This document shows, piece by piece, positions 48,401 through 59,420 of a stretch of DNA of 64,000 nt. Position numbers and translations under genes: made by a program. Under the pieces are notes generated by a model. That model was not told the DNA's origin and did not search any database. It was given only the letters and a program-made list of their open reading frames with translations. Within the stretch, counting starts at the first letter, position 1. Every line of letters begins with the position of its first letter. The stretch is taken from assembly GCA_004194705.1 (NCBI GenBank), contig SADC01001337.1, positions 248,001 to 312,000 on the forward strand, given 5' to 3'. This DNA is from Ditylenchus dipsaci (Eukaryota; Nematoda; Chromadorea; Rhabditida; Anguinidae).

Positions 48401-51400
48401 CAAAAAACTTTTTTTACGAAGAGAGTTTAAAAGAAGCTTTCTGAGAAAATGATAAAGTCATAAATAAGTACTTGTATCGAGAGGAATTCGAAATATGCTA
48501 GTCAAATTTTGCTTCTAAGTTTGGTTTTATAAGCAGATCGGGTACGCTGATCACGATTCCGGTGTCAGAATTTCAAGCTTTATAATCAGGAAAACAATTT
48601 TACGCTAAAAAGTATGATTTTTATGATGAGTACGTTTGTTAAAGTGTGTGTAACTTCCCGGAGTCTACTTTCTTTTAAAAAAAATTCTAACAAACTGATA
48701 CAAAATTCAATAAGCTTTCTGATAGTGTAATCTAGGTTTGTTACTGAGCAAATGACAAAATATGTCAAAGTTTCAATTTCAAAAATGGCTTTTTTCTTAC
48801 AATGCCTTTTTCTCGAAACACTAAGGAGGGTTAATAAAAAATCCAATTTATCAGAAAGATAGAGCTACTCTTCTTGTGTTAAAATATAAAAAAAATACAT
48901 ACATAATGCAAAAAAAAGCGAGATTCAGGCGATAATAATTAAGAGGTGCATTTAAAGCACTGCTCACCTTCTAAAAAAGCTCACCTTCATTCATCCACGA
49001 ATTTCAATGAAAATGACAAATGTGATATTTGTAACCCTACCGAAAAAACATGCTCCACATGAAAATAAAACAAAAGAAAGGGGTCAAAAATCTGAGGTAA
49101 CAAGTTACACAAAACGTTTTTCAATGTAAACAAAAATTAAAATTAATGTTAAAAATAAAGTTATTTTGGGTGCATTTCCGGAGAGATGGCTTATTAGAGG
49201 ATTCACGGAAGCTAACATAATCAAGTGCAATTGCTTACTCTATCAATATTCAATATTTTTGACCTTGAATTAAGGGGTTGTCATTTTAAAATTAGTAAAT
49301 TGATCAGCTCTGTTTAGTAACTAGCCAGAAGATGCTGACTCAAACAAGTTTTCCTGAGCAGGCAATGCGAGCACTCATCAATCCATTCAGACCGGGTTTT
49401 ATTCTTCTAAAACAGCTATTTTTTGGAACTAACAGGGTCTAGTTTTCAGAAGAGTTCATTGTGAGGATAACAGCAAATCGAAGGCAAATTGAATTCACAA
49501 ATCATATCTAGGCAAGCTGACCCTAATTTCAGACGATGGATCCACGTGTTCCCAGTGGATAGGCTAGGTCGAGCCAAGTTGGCCCATCACTATGTTGTTG
49601 GTCAGAGTATTGTGCATGTGTTGCAGACTGTGGAGCCGGTAGTTCACATATTTTAGGTAAATGTAATAATACGAGTATATTGGTTAGGAGCCCATGGAAG
49701 CTCCTCAACCATCAACAGTTGCCCCCTTCCACAATGGCTCTCCAGCCAGACGTGCCCCCTCGCCTTCCCCTCAAAACCCTGCCTTGGACACTTATTCTGA
49801 AAACAAAGTGACTGGACTGGGTGCTAAAGGCAAAACTATGTGAGTTTACAACAGCCAAACTCCGAAATAACCACCGAAAATGGCACATTCGTTAAATCCA
49901 GGCTTTATTGTCAGTCATTCTGCTTAATTGCCGGCCAAATAACCAATAACCTCGTGAAACTGATGTACCATATTCCCTTTAATAGACTCACCGGTGCATT
50001 TATTAGAGAGAATACGGTATTCATCGAATTGGGATGTCTGTTAAATTCCCGTTGGACTGAATACAAAGAATATGTTTGTGGAATAACAATTATTGTGGTT
50101 TTGTTAGGGTGTGGGCATGGGGCTCTACAGGCGAAGAAAAGTGGAACCCAGACATGGAGATTGGAATGGACTGGAAATCTTTGGTAAGTCTACTATTATA
50201 TCACTCAGGGACCCAAGACGAAATCATCCAAAATCATAATTTGGGCAAAATAAATTATCAAATTCCTCAAAAATGCCGATTTTTCGATTTCATTGCATTT
50301 CTAAACATAAAAAATTAGCATTTTAGATCGAAATCAGCCAAATTCTTATGGCTCGTTCAGAAACCCGGAGTTGGAGTATTTGTCTACGTGAACACACTTT
50401 ACTCCAACTCCGACTCTAACTCAAACGTCTTCGCGAAGTTGGAGCATTTCTGATTAGTTGACACCTTTTATGCCAAAAATCGGCCTTTTTCACCCGGTTA
50501 TGAGCTACTGGTGGCGGCAGCCTTGCAAATATGAGTCTGATCAATCAAGTTTAAAAAATAAAAATGTTTTTGTTTTTTTTAAACCAAAAACTCCAACTCC
50601 GGGTTTCTGAACGAACCATTAAAAGTTCCCGATATTATTAGTAAACGAGTATCTTTAGAAAATTTAAATATTTATACAGGGTTCCCCAATTTTTATTACT
50701 CAAAATTTTTTTTGCTCATGTATTTTGGAATTGCTACGAGATTTATTTATTCAATTGCCAAAAGCCTGAGCACCAAAATGACATTTTCAATCAAAAGACT
50801 TTTTCAAAAGCGAGTTTAGGTGCGCTCCGGTCTGCTCCCCATCACAACTGATTTTTTCCCAGATGCTAGAAGTTTAAACGACTACCGTATGACGGTAACA
50901 TTTGCAGTAAATATTGAAATTGAAATCTTACTAATTTTTTTTCCAGGAGCACCCGCTTATTTTTTATTTTGATGAACTCAAGTTAGATTTTATTTAAAAA
51001 TATTGGAATTTTCTATATGTGTTTTAGCATTGTGCTTTTTGACTTACTTTTTGTGGTATCCTATCGGACAAGTTACCACCGAAAATACGCTTATCTCACA
51101 GGTTATCTACTTGAACTAAAAGTCTTTGCTTGAAATACTGTGGATTGAGTTTGCCGAGTATACCGGCTTGCTTTCGACGGCGCATTTCACCCGAGTTCAC
51201 CTCACTAATTAAATTTTGGATGGTAACTTGCCTAGGGGGTGTAACGTCAGAAACACAATATCAAAAACAGTGCTAAAAATACAACATCTAAATAAGATAT
51301 CTAATCAAGGTCAGAGAAGTTATTAGAATGAGACCGTTAAAGTGGATTTTACAATTCTAGAAAATGGGTTCCACCAGAGCATTTTCCCAACCCTAATGAA

Positions 51401-54400
51401 TGGCACCTGCAAAACCTGTTTTTCGACCAGCTCATTTGTCAACGGTTACAAAGGGGATATCAGATAGTGTTGTTGCCCAAGGAAATGATCCACAGTGCCA
51501 TACGGTGAGATATCTTCCTTATATGTTATTGTTATTGATGGTTTTGCAGGAGAATTGTTCCTGACAGGTCGCGTCATACTATTTTGCGAGAAGTTTCCAT
51601 GTCCTTCAACCACATCTATCACAGGTAACTAACTTAATTATTCCACATAAAAAATAGGATAGGGCATGGTAGGACACACAGATGGCTTATTTTAAACTTC
51701 ACGAAAATCAGTAAAATGTGAATTTCATATTGCTAATTTTTGGTGCTTAATCAAAATCCACATACAGTCAACCCCGATATACCGAGTGCGGAAAAAGTTC
51801 CCGCGGTTTTCACAAGCTATTGTTTAGACATCAGAAATATTACAAAAAATTATTCCAAATACCGTTTTTTCTTCTAATCGCTGCCCGGGCGCTTATTAGA
51901 GTCATTCTGAAATTTTTAGGTGTTCAACCAAAATCCAAAACGTGGAATTTGTAGAGCTCGCAAAAACTAAGAAAACGCGAAAAAAAAGATTGCTCGAAAC
52001 AAAATTCTGCTCCGAGATATTAGAGGAAATACGGTTTACTATTTTTCAGCATAAATCTTTCTATTTAAAATGGTATTTACAAATTGCCAGGATAACTTTA
52101 AAAAAGCCGTCATTTGGTTGGAAACACATGTGAGTAGGGTGGGCGAGTACTCGTGATTTTCGAGTACTCAACTCGATATGATATTCGAAACTCGAAATTT
52201 CGGAGTACTCGACTTGACTCGATATTCGAAACTTTCGAGTACTCGACTCGTCCACTCTACATGTGAGGTCATTTTGAGAGGTTGACGAGCATTTTCATCA
52301 CTTTAACCGCCCAAAAGTGTAATTTAGGAATAAGCGCTTCAAGAACATCTTATTACGATATTGTAACTCACTTCAAGAGATACAAGACCTGTTTTACAGA
52401 ACAATTTTTAAACATAGAAGTGTTGAGATCAGTGGTGTATAACGTTACGGCTCTGGCTCTCATGTTTGCTCCACTCTGGCTCCGAGGCCGAGCCGGGGCC
52501 ATAGCGAAAATTTAAAAAAGTCGGAGCCAAAGCGCAATTTTCAAAAAATAGGACCCAGAGCACAACTTTTAAAAGTTCAGAGCCAGAGCGGAGCCAAATT
52601 TTTAAAAACTCAGCAAGAGCGGGAGCAAAAAATTCAAAAATTTGGAAATATTTGTGAGCTGATAATAAACATAAAATTTTACGTAGAAAATATTCTTTCG
52701 TGAGCAAACCATCTAAAAAACTAGGAGCTGGCGCGAAAGCAAATCCACATGTTTTTACATTGATTTTTTGGATTAGAAGGTGTGTTTAAAGGTGATTTTA
52801 AAACCCGCGGTGCATAACGCTCCGACTCTCGCTCTGGAATAAATTAGGGATAAATAACTTATTAAAGTTGACATGTGTCACTATATCGAGGGTATTCGGT
52901 GTCACTATAGCGGGGTCCTGTTATAAAGCGTTTAAATCAAAACCATCCGGCCGGCCTAACAAATTTGATTGATTCAATGAGAGCAACTTGTCTAGGATAG
53001 TAAAAAAGCAAGCTTGCGAGGTTCGCTTCTGAGATAGAACGAAATGTCGGTCTATTTTTCGATCCCCCAAAAATGGGGAAATTTTCGGGTAGATCTCGAG
53101 ATTTTTGTGTGAAAATCCAAAATAAAAAGCGGAATCGGTAGAGCTCCTGGGAGTTAAAAAACGCAATAAACAGCTTTGGAAAACTTTTACTCTTCTCTGA
53201 GATGCAGACCCTCAAAGTAGGCGTTGTCGTTCTATTAGAGACTGTCGTTCTATTAGAAAAATAAGGTATAGGTCCTCAAAATTACTAGAGGGGACGTCTT
53301 TATAGAAGAGTGTATCCCCGCTGGATTGTTCACCAAACCTTCGTTTAATTTAATTTTTTTGTAGGATTTCGATGGTACGGACGGACGAACAGCAGCAGCA
53401 AGTGCTCATCCAGCACTTCACGCCCAAAAACACTATTAAACTGGCTGACGATGTACGCATTTATTATGGATGATTTCTTCTTTTATATTGTGTGCTTTAG
53501 GCGGCTACTTGTGAGCGAACCACCACCTATCGCTATCTCTTCCAGGTGCCTGACGACTCCAACTACATGACCAGCACCACCTGGTAAATTTTGGCATTTG
53601 ACCCCAGACTTGTTAACTATTTGCAGTCGTGGTTTCAGCTTCAAACACCACAATTTGGATAAGTTGAATTGGAGTTTTTTAGACACGGAATTGGTAAATG
53701 AATTTCGCTCCGAGTTCATATAATTGTATTTAATATTTTACAGCAAAATCGCTTCAATCCATTTCTGTTCAAGGAGGAGATGAAGTGCTTCTCATCTAAG
53801 TAATCTTAGTTTAGGAGATTTAATTGAAAAGTGCCGGCTAAAAGCTAAATACTCTTGACCAAAAGGCGCCCAGAAAAAGAAACTACTAACTACTGCCTAC
53901 ACCGCCCCCCCCCTTTTTTGTTTTTTTCGTGGCACATTTTATTTATTTGGCAGAAATAATATTTCTTTGGGCATATTTTAGTTTTTTTTCGCAAACCAAA
54001 TTTGCTATAACCGTTTGAAAAGATTGGTATTTAATTTTGCCCGCTGATCTCTGAAAAATACACGCTGATATTTCGAAACGAAATTAGTGGGCATTTTGAG
54101 AGATTAGTGGTCATAATTAAATACCGCCCTTTTAAAATTTGCTATCCCAGCTGGCTCTTTTGTATTTTTTCGAAAAAGTCGAGGAAAAAACTCAGAAATG
54201 AGCAAAAAAATTCAACAAAAAACTCTCTATTCCATGATACCCTCCTCTTGACGGGTCAGCTTGTACAAAAATTTTTAGGAGTGCACTGTTGCTTGCTCGT
54301 TAAACGCATATACTGTATTTTCGCGAATAACTACCCGGGAGTATTTTTCGAGCTTCCTCTGGAGGGTATGATAAAAAAACAACAAATTAGCCACAAAAAA

Positions 54401-57400
54401 TCAGCTTTTAGTCGGAATCTTTGGATTTGATCCACTTTAGAATAATGAAAGAATTTAGAGCTAAATTTTAGATTTATGGTTTTGCCGGAGGGTAAATTTT
54501 CCTTATAAATTTTTGATCAAATTTCATCGTATATCTTTTGTTATTTAAGTGACTAGAAAAAACAAGGAAGTGATGAGCCAAAGAAGAGCCGACATCTACC
54601 ATCGCCTGACCAACACAGAAGAAATGGACTTCAACTTCATGAAATTTGTAGAAGGCATGAACAAAATTCGGTCCAACACTTCTCATGGCCACCAGAAGAA
54701 CTTTAGTGGAGGTGGGGGGAATATGTCAGGCACAGGCAGTGGCAGTCGTCCAAGCACTCCTTTGAGGCATTTGCAAGAAAACCCATCCAATTCATTCAGC
54801 TTTGACCCAACAAGTGCGTCTTCCATTGAGCTCATTAGTTGTGATGTGGCATCTGTTATGGTATATTCTTTATTTTATTCTAGTTTTGTGCTTGCCTTCT
54901 TATTGTTCCTAGTACCCGGCCTACCCTGCGCATAAGTGGAACGATTTCCCCGAATTAAATTTTTTTTATGTTTCGCGTTAAAAGAACTTAGCTATATCTT
55001 GGAGGGTTACTTGCCCGGGGAAGCAACCGACTCGCCAAGGTCATAACTCGCCGACTCCGAGACTCTCCAACGAAAACGATTTACCGTATTTCCTCTAATA
55101 ACTCGCCCGGGTGAGTTATTTTTTGGATCGCTGAAAATTGGAAAAATTTGAGGTCGATCTCGAGATTTTTGGGTGAAAATATTATATTTAAAAACTGGAA
55201 TCGGTAGAGCTCGTGGGAATTAAGAAAACGCAATAAACAGCTTTGCAAAATATTTGTTCCGAGCTGAGATATAGGCCCTCAAAGTTGAGGGGGGTGAGTT
55301 ATTAGAGCAGGGTGAGTTATTAGAGGAAATACGGTAACTGCCCCCTTACAACCGACCATAGCGGGGTGATTTAATCGAATTCCGCGTTGGCGATGTTTGA
55401 CGTTGGCGAGTCTTTTACGTTAGAGACTTTTCGCGTTGGCAAATTCTGATGCTGGCGAGTCTTTTGCTTTGGCGAGTTTTTTGTTGGCGAGTTGGTTGCG
55501 TCCCCTTGCCCGAAACCTCATTGATTCTCGCATTTTGAAGAAATATGTGGCACTACTGAAATATCATTATTGGGGAAGGGGTGATTCTATGTTCCAGTAG
55601 CGTAAAATATTGTTTAACTATGACAACACTGAAATCAAAAAAACCAATTACCTATTTTAGACTGCTTGGTCCGCACAAATGGAGCAAACCCCTATTTCCT
55701 TACCTCCCAAGAACACCCAAACACTGCCCAACTCCATCTTCCTGTCCTATGACTTCATCTACTGGCTGATGCGCAATGTCAACAACCTGGATGTGCAAGA
55801 GGAAGCTCTCTCATTTGCTAACCGTCTTGTAGAAGAAGGCAAGATCCGGTTGTTGGTGCCTCCAAATGACGTGGACAGCTATGAAATGGACTCATGTAAA
55901 TCCTCCTCAGAACACCAAGAGCTTAAATTCCGTTTCGGATTCTTTTTATATTGGTGAGATGCTGGACTTCTAACTTGTCTGAAAATGTAATTTTTCAGCA
56001 TAGTTCACGAGAACGTAGAGGCAGACATCAGCAAAGTGGACATGAAAAGTAGACTGATCCAAGTGGTCAGAATTAATAGAAATTGACTAGATTTTTAATA
56101 GCTGTTCGAATTTAAGGCCTTGAGTAAACCTTGCTTGGAAAATTCATTGTCAAAATCTTCACTTTCCAACCGAGATTGCCGTTTCAGGCCAAGGGTTTGC
56201 ATTTTTTCATTTAGGGTTGCCATATTAATCATGCCTATGTCTAGTCTCACCCTTTAACCGAGTCTCACCCTTTAAAATATATATTTTCTAAGTTTTTTGG
56301 GTAGTTTAAAATTTTAGGTACTCGGATTGAACTGACATTTAAATTTACTGGTTTTGGCTACAACAATCAAGTACCAATTGGATGTCAGCCCTCAAGTTTG
56401 AGCCCCAGCTGGCATACTAGACAAAATTTTCAAAATTTAAATTTGAGAACAGGATTGGGCCTGGGCGCCGGGCTAAGCGCCGACGCTTAATTTTTTTGCG
56501 CTTATCCGGCGCTTCGCCCGATTAGTAAATAAGCGCCGGCGCTTAAGCAAGCGCCAGTTTGCCGGCGCTTAACCAATCGTTTTTGGAGAAGTGAAATTTT
56601 AATTTGAGGGGGAGTTACAGATTTTGAGCGGTGCTTTCAATTTGAGCCGAATTAAAACAAAAGCTTTAATTTATTCAGGCTGTTCCTGTTGAATTCTCTT
56701 CACCTTCATTCACTATCCGAAACCCAGAAAATAGATATCAGGAATGGGGGAGGGTAAGTCCATTCTCCACTAAATCAGAATCGGAAAAAAACATCATTTT
56801 CGGTTCAGATAATATTTGACAGAGCCTATTACAGTGGACAAGCCTTTGAAATATACGTCAAGTGGTTTATGTCCACTGGCCAGGTGAATTTTGATTGTTC
56901 AATCATTGTGTGCTGAAAACAGTTTGTTGTAGACTGTAGCCGACCTGGTGCACAAGCAGTGGTCTCGGCATGCCTTGAAATCATCTCTAAATTTTTTCCC
57001 AGCCCCGAAGATGCTTTTGCAGAGCCAACTAACATGATGTCCTCACCACTTAGATGCCCCATATATGTCTACTTAAAAGCGGACTCTATTCCTGAACAAG
57101 AGGTAAAATAAAATTTTATACAACAAACAAATTTTTTCAGTTCGGCTACATCATCAAGGAACTTTTGGTATGTGAAGTTTACAGCCTTACGTTGTTTTAC
57201 GTTTATTTATAAAAATTAATTTTCCGCGTAATTGTACAGCCCTATACTTCACAAACTATTTATTGTTATTTTTGGCTCTATCCTGTTTGGGCCTGGTGAC
57301 CGATGAGGGCTAAAAAGTACGGATCTTAATTCGCAGATTGTTTTATTATCAATTTGACATTTGCGATCGGTTATGTTCAATTACGCATTACCATAGCGAC

Positions 57401-59134
57401 ATTTGCAGATATAAGCCTTGCAGATGCGAGATATGCAGTCTGAAATTTGCGACTTTACATTTTCTTTACGACATTTCCTATGCTACACTGACAGTTGTAA
57501 CATTTCGCAGCTTCAAATTTGTATATTGTGATTTACAGACTATACATTTGAAAAAGTTGTTTTCACATGTTGACATTTACAGATTCGACAATTGCAGACG
57601 TGACACTTGCATACCGATATTAGCAGACACGACTTTTGCAAATCCACATCTACAGAAGCGACATTTGCAGCTCGACATTCGCAGTTGCGACATTTGCAGA
57701 CTCACATTTGCAGACGCGACATTTGCAGACTTATATATGTTGCAGTGACGAGAAACTTATAATTTTTTCATGGAGATAGCAACATAAACGTGGAAAACCA
57801 TGTCAACAAATAGATGTAACTGTCTTCCTTCCCCGTTAAAGAACCAATCTCAGTCTGCAAATGTCGCGTCTGCGGATGTGGGTCTGCAAATGTCGGGTCT
57901 GCAAAAGTCGGTCGGCGAATGTCGCATATGTGAATATGGGTTTGAAAATTTTGTTCTGAAAATGCTACTTCCTCAAATGAATAGTATGTTATTGTCGACA
58001 TACAAATTTACAGATACGAATGTCGGTCTAAATTTGTGTGATATGTAAAAGAAGTGTCTGAAAATGCCTAGTTGTGAAATGTTGCAGCTGTTGATGTCGG
58101 AAAGTCAATGACGGTCATGTACTATCAATATTCAATTTTCCGTTTGCACATGACGAGATGCAGATGACGAGCTGCACTAATTTAACGGCAAAAATTCTCA
58201 AGCAAAGCAACAACTGCTAAAATATCTTGTCTGCCTTTTCTAGTTCTCATCTGTCACCAGGCCCCGTTTGCACCCAAACTGTTTGCGCCACAAATCGTTA
58301 CAGCAAAAACCGTTGCATTTTTAATTAATTAGTTTCTTATTCATTTCAAGACAAAAAAACCCCCTTTTGTATGCAAATCGGCCATGCTACATGTGAATCC
58401 GGTGAAAGAATATGGTTTTGTCTAGCAAAGACAATTGTCTGCCGCGAAATTCTCGCATTGCCTGAGGTTTTGAATTAACAAAATTTGGCGTTATTTTCGT
58501 GTTTTTTGGTTGAGTCTAAAAATTTTATTTGAGACAAAAATTAAAAAAAGTGAGTGTCCAAGTGCTCCAAAAAAACAACAGAAAATTAACTCCAAGTCCA
58601 GTAAATTTGTTAAAATTTGCTTTAGAAAGCGTTTGGATTCTTGCTGATGAACTGTCCAGTTCACAGGCATGAAGAAAAAGAGCGCCAGAATTCTATGTAC
58701 ACAGAAATGGAACCCACTGACAACTTGCAGTACGTGCATTTGTCTGGCGGAATGTTCGTGAAATATGATTTCTCAAAAGGATTTTTCCTCTGGGGATGGA
58801 ACCACATGCTCAGTCAGCGATACAGGGCAAAGTTGGTTTTGCATGGCTAAATTTGCTATCAATTAAATTTGTATTTGATTTCAGCTACTGCACTGAAGAG
58901 TTTCTGGACTTTGTACTTAATGATTTCAGAGGATTTTGCAGAAATGACAAAGACAGGTTTGTTAAGCTATGGAAAATATCTCAGTGTGTACAGTTAATAA
59001 TTTTCAGACTGACCACTTTTGTCCGAGAAGCTATATACCTCAAAAACATGAACTCAAACAAATACACCGACGCTATTTTTGATACTACGGAGTACGGGCT
59101 GAGCGAGGGAAACGCAATTTTATCATCTATCTAA
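39470..59134 (+). CDS. DEPDC5: GATOR1 complex subunit DEPDC5 (Iml1 family)
   Basis: DEPDC5/Iml1 forms GATOR1 with NPRL2 and NPRL3, the GTPase-activating complex for RagA/B that represses TORC1 at the lysosome when amino acids are low. About 45 exons can be followed. Landmarks: [10 protein letters not shown] (start); [102 protein letters not shown]; the DEP domain (about 55,661-56,050, [14 protein letters not shown]); and the C-terminal block [25 protein letters not shown] and [11 protein letters not shown]. One-base homopolymer losses explain frame breaks at about 45,697, 45,752, 46,282 and 56,967. An intron at about 49,490 starts with GC. Many introns are enlarged by MITEs and foldbacks; others stay near 50 bp. 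Exon edges near 39,698, 53,805 and 54,550 are uncertain. Confidence 0.94.
40087..40341 (+). mobile_element. TACCGTATTCTCTC MITE, private word TGTCGGTTTATT
   Basis: Left palindrome CCGACATGTCGG; right end GGTGTCGGTTTATTAGAGGGTGTCGGCCTATTAGAG then AGAATACGGTA. In DEPDC5 intron 2. Confidence 0.85.
40370..41170. repeat. Large palindrome interrupted by a TACCGT MITE
   Basis: The left arm (about 40,370-40,548 plus 40,803-40,900) pairs with 40,930-41,170; shared words include GAAAATCTCATCAGAATAAT and TTTAAAAATAGTAATTGTTTGTAATT. A TACCGT MITE (40,549-40,802) interrupts the left arm only, so it arrived later. In DEPDC5 intron 2. Confidence 0.7.
40549..40802 (+). mobile_element. TACCGTATTTCCTC MITE, private word GGGTGAGTTATT
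   Basis: Left palindrome CTCACCCGGGTGAG; right end two GGGTGAGTTATTAGAG copies then GAAATACGGTA. Near-identical to the copy at 55,082-55,336, differing at only a few bases. Confidence 0.9.
41340..41962 (-). repeat. Copy of the 18,681-19,500 repeat pair plus a TACCGT fragment
   Basis: 41,440-41,720 matches 18,780-19,070, including ATGTGGATATCCACCTGGC-like ends and TTGCTAGCAA. 41,730-41,945 matches the A-rich word array at 19,190-19,500. At 41,935-41,962 only the right end of a TACCGT element remains (GGTGCTTATTAGAGAAAATACGGTA). In DEPDC5 intron 2. Confidence 0.65.
42511..42937. mobile_element. TACAGTTGCCGCTCG element, private word TCGATTTAACGACACC
   Basis: Ends TACAGTTGCCGCTCGTTTTA / TAAATCGAGCGGCAACTGTA. 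The body is two inverted arms sharing AAAAGTTCGTTCC and GATTCCGATTTTGCC with 5,012 and 59,421. The centre carries CTCGATTTAACGACACC and its inverse. In a DEPDC5 intron. Confidence 0.8.
43514..43673. mobile_element. TA-type element, private word CCATAGTGCACACC
   Basis: Ends TAGTCAACTCCC / GGGAGTTGACTGTA; inside, five CCATAGTG(C/T)ACACC-like words in both orientations. In a DEPDC5 intron. Confidence 0.7.
44914..45163 (-). mobile_element. TACCGTATTTCTAC MITE, private word GTCGTTCTATT
   Basis: Inverted relative to 40,087: tandem word copies at left (AATAGAACGAC, AATAAACCGAC), palindrome GACCGACATGTCG at right, core with TCTCGAGAT. In the DEPDC5 intron between YYQ and DFYRV. Confidence 0.8.
45243..45418. 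mobile_element. TA-type element, private word CATTAACATAC
   Basis: Ends TACAGTCAAAACTCCC / GGGAGTTTTGACTGTA; about seven GTATGTTAATG words in both orientations. Located 60 bp from the TACCGT element at 44,914-45,163, same intron. Confidence 0.8.
46381..46745. repeat. Repeat with CGGGACAC words
   Basis: Begins GCAGGACACGGGACAC and ends GACCCGTGTCCCGCTGG, with GCGGGACAGGACC in the middle. In a DEPDC5 intron. No target duplication found. Confidence 0.5.
47160..47430. repeat. Tandem-word repeat (CGGCAAAAAAATAC)
   Basis: Inverted and direct GGCA(G/A)AAAAA words reminiscent of the 1,500 family with a different word. In a DEPDC5 intron. Confidence 0.5.
50349..50618. mobile_element. Inverted-repeat MITE with CTCCAACTCCGG words
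   Basis: Ends TGGCTCGTTCAGAAACCCGG / CCGGGTTTCTGAACGAACCA; three further GGAGTTGGAG-type words between. In a DEPDC5 intron. Confidence 0.75.
51860..52035 (+). mobile_element. Short TACCGT MITE, private word GGGCGCTTATT
   Basis: TACCGTTTTTTCTTCTAATCGC with palindrome GCCCGGGC next to GCGCTTATTAGAG, right ATTAGAGGAAATACGGT. The right tandem words and part of the core are deleted. In a DEPDC5 intron. Confidence 0.7.
52135..52259. mobile_element. 125-bp hAT-type MITE with CGAGTACTCG words
   Basis: TAGGGTGGGCGAGTACTCG left and CGAGTACTCGACTCGTCCACTCTA right, exact 8-bp duplication CATGTGAG (52127-52134 and 52260-52267). Interior consists of GAGTACTCGACTCGATATTCG words. In a DEPDC5 intron. Confidence 0.85.
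52430..52850. repeat. GGAGCCAGAGCG word array
   Basis: GCTCTGGCTC / GGAGCCAGAGC words in both orientations separated by TTTTTAAAA spacers. A GTGTATAACG / GGTGCATAACG pair marks the edges in the same, not inverted, orientation. In a DEPDC5 intron. Confidence 0.5.
53025..53268 (+). mobile_element. TACCGT-family MITE with eroded left end, private word GTCGTTCTATT
   Basis: Core identical in layout to 44,914-45,163 but in opposite orientation, sharing the word; right end TGTCGTTCTATTAGAGACTGTCGTTCTATTAG then AAAAATAAGGTA. The left TACCGT terminus is missing. In a DEPDC5 intron. Confidence 0.7.
55018..55504. mobile_element. Foldback element with GTTGGCGAGTC words, carrying a nested TACCGT MITE
   Basis: Ends GGGAAGCAACCGACTCGCC / inverse ending GGTTGCGTCCC, 8-bp duplication CTTGCCCG (55010-55017 and 55505-55512). 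GTTGGCGAGT words occur six to eight times. A complete MITE is inserted at 55,082-55,336. In a DEPDC5 intron. Confidence 0.75.
55082..55336 (+). mobile_element. TACCGTATTTCCTC MITE, private word GGGTGAGTTATT (second copy)
   Basis: Practically identical to 40,549-40,802. Nested in the 55,018-55,504 foldback. Confidence 0.9.
56455..56580. repeat. GGCGCTTA word cluster
   Basis: Seven GGCGCTTA/TAAGCGCC words in both orientations within 125 bp of DEPDC5 intron. Borders unclear. Confidence 0.55.
57283..58282. mobile_element. Foldback element with GACATTTGCAGACGC arrays
   Basis: Left arm 57,336-57,745 holds many GACATTTGCAGA-like words; the right arm 57,845-58,110 has the inverse CTGCAAATGTCG words. 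Outer ends GGGCCTGGTGACCGATGAG / CTCATCTGTCACCAGGCCC. No clean target duplication. A 136-codon frame through the left arm is a by-product. In a DEPDC5 intron. Confidence 0.75.
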
Positions 59135-59342
59135 TTCCATTTTTATTTTTCTTACAAAACATGCGTGTATCTTGCCTTTCAAAGCTGCTTTCAAACAAAT
59201 TAGTCATTTTTTATTGGTTTTCATGTTTTGATAATTATTTCTCGTAAAAATTGTCCTATAAACACCACTTTATAACATGAAATGTGTACCTGACACAAAA
59301 ATCAGGTTGAAGTTGCAATTGTCTATAAAACTACCAATTTCA

Positions 59343-59348
59343 AATAAA
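59343..59348 (+). terminator. Candidate polyadenylation signal of DEPDC5
   Basis: AATAAA followed by AATAAAAATAA, 209 nt after the DEPDC5 stop. Confidence 0.45.
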
Positions 59349-59420
59349 AATAAAAATAATTAGGGTCAAACAAATAGTTTATATACTCGATTCTCTTAAA
59401 TTGTGAATTGCATAATCAAC

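Noticed and set aside
57338..57748. 136-codon open frame
   Set aside because: Encoded by the GACATTTGCAGA word array in a foldback element within a DEPDC5 intron.
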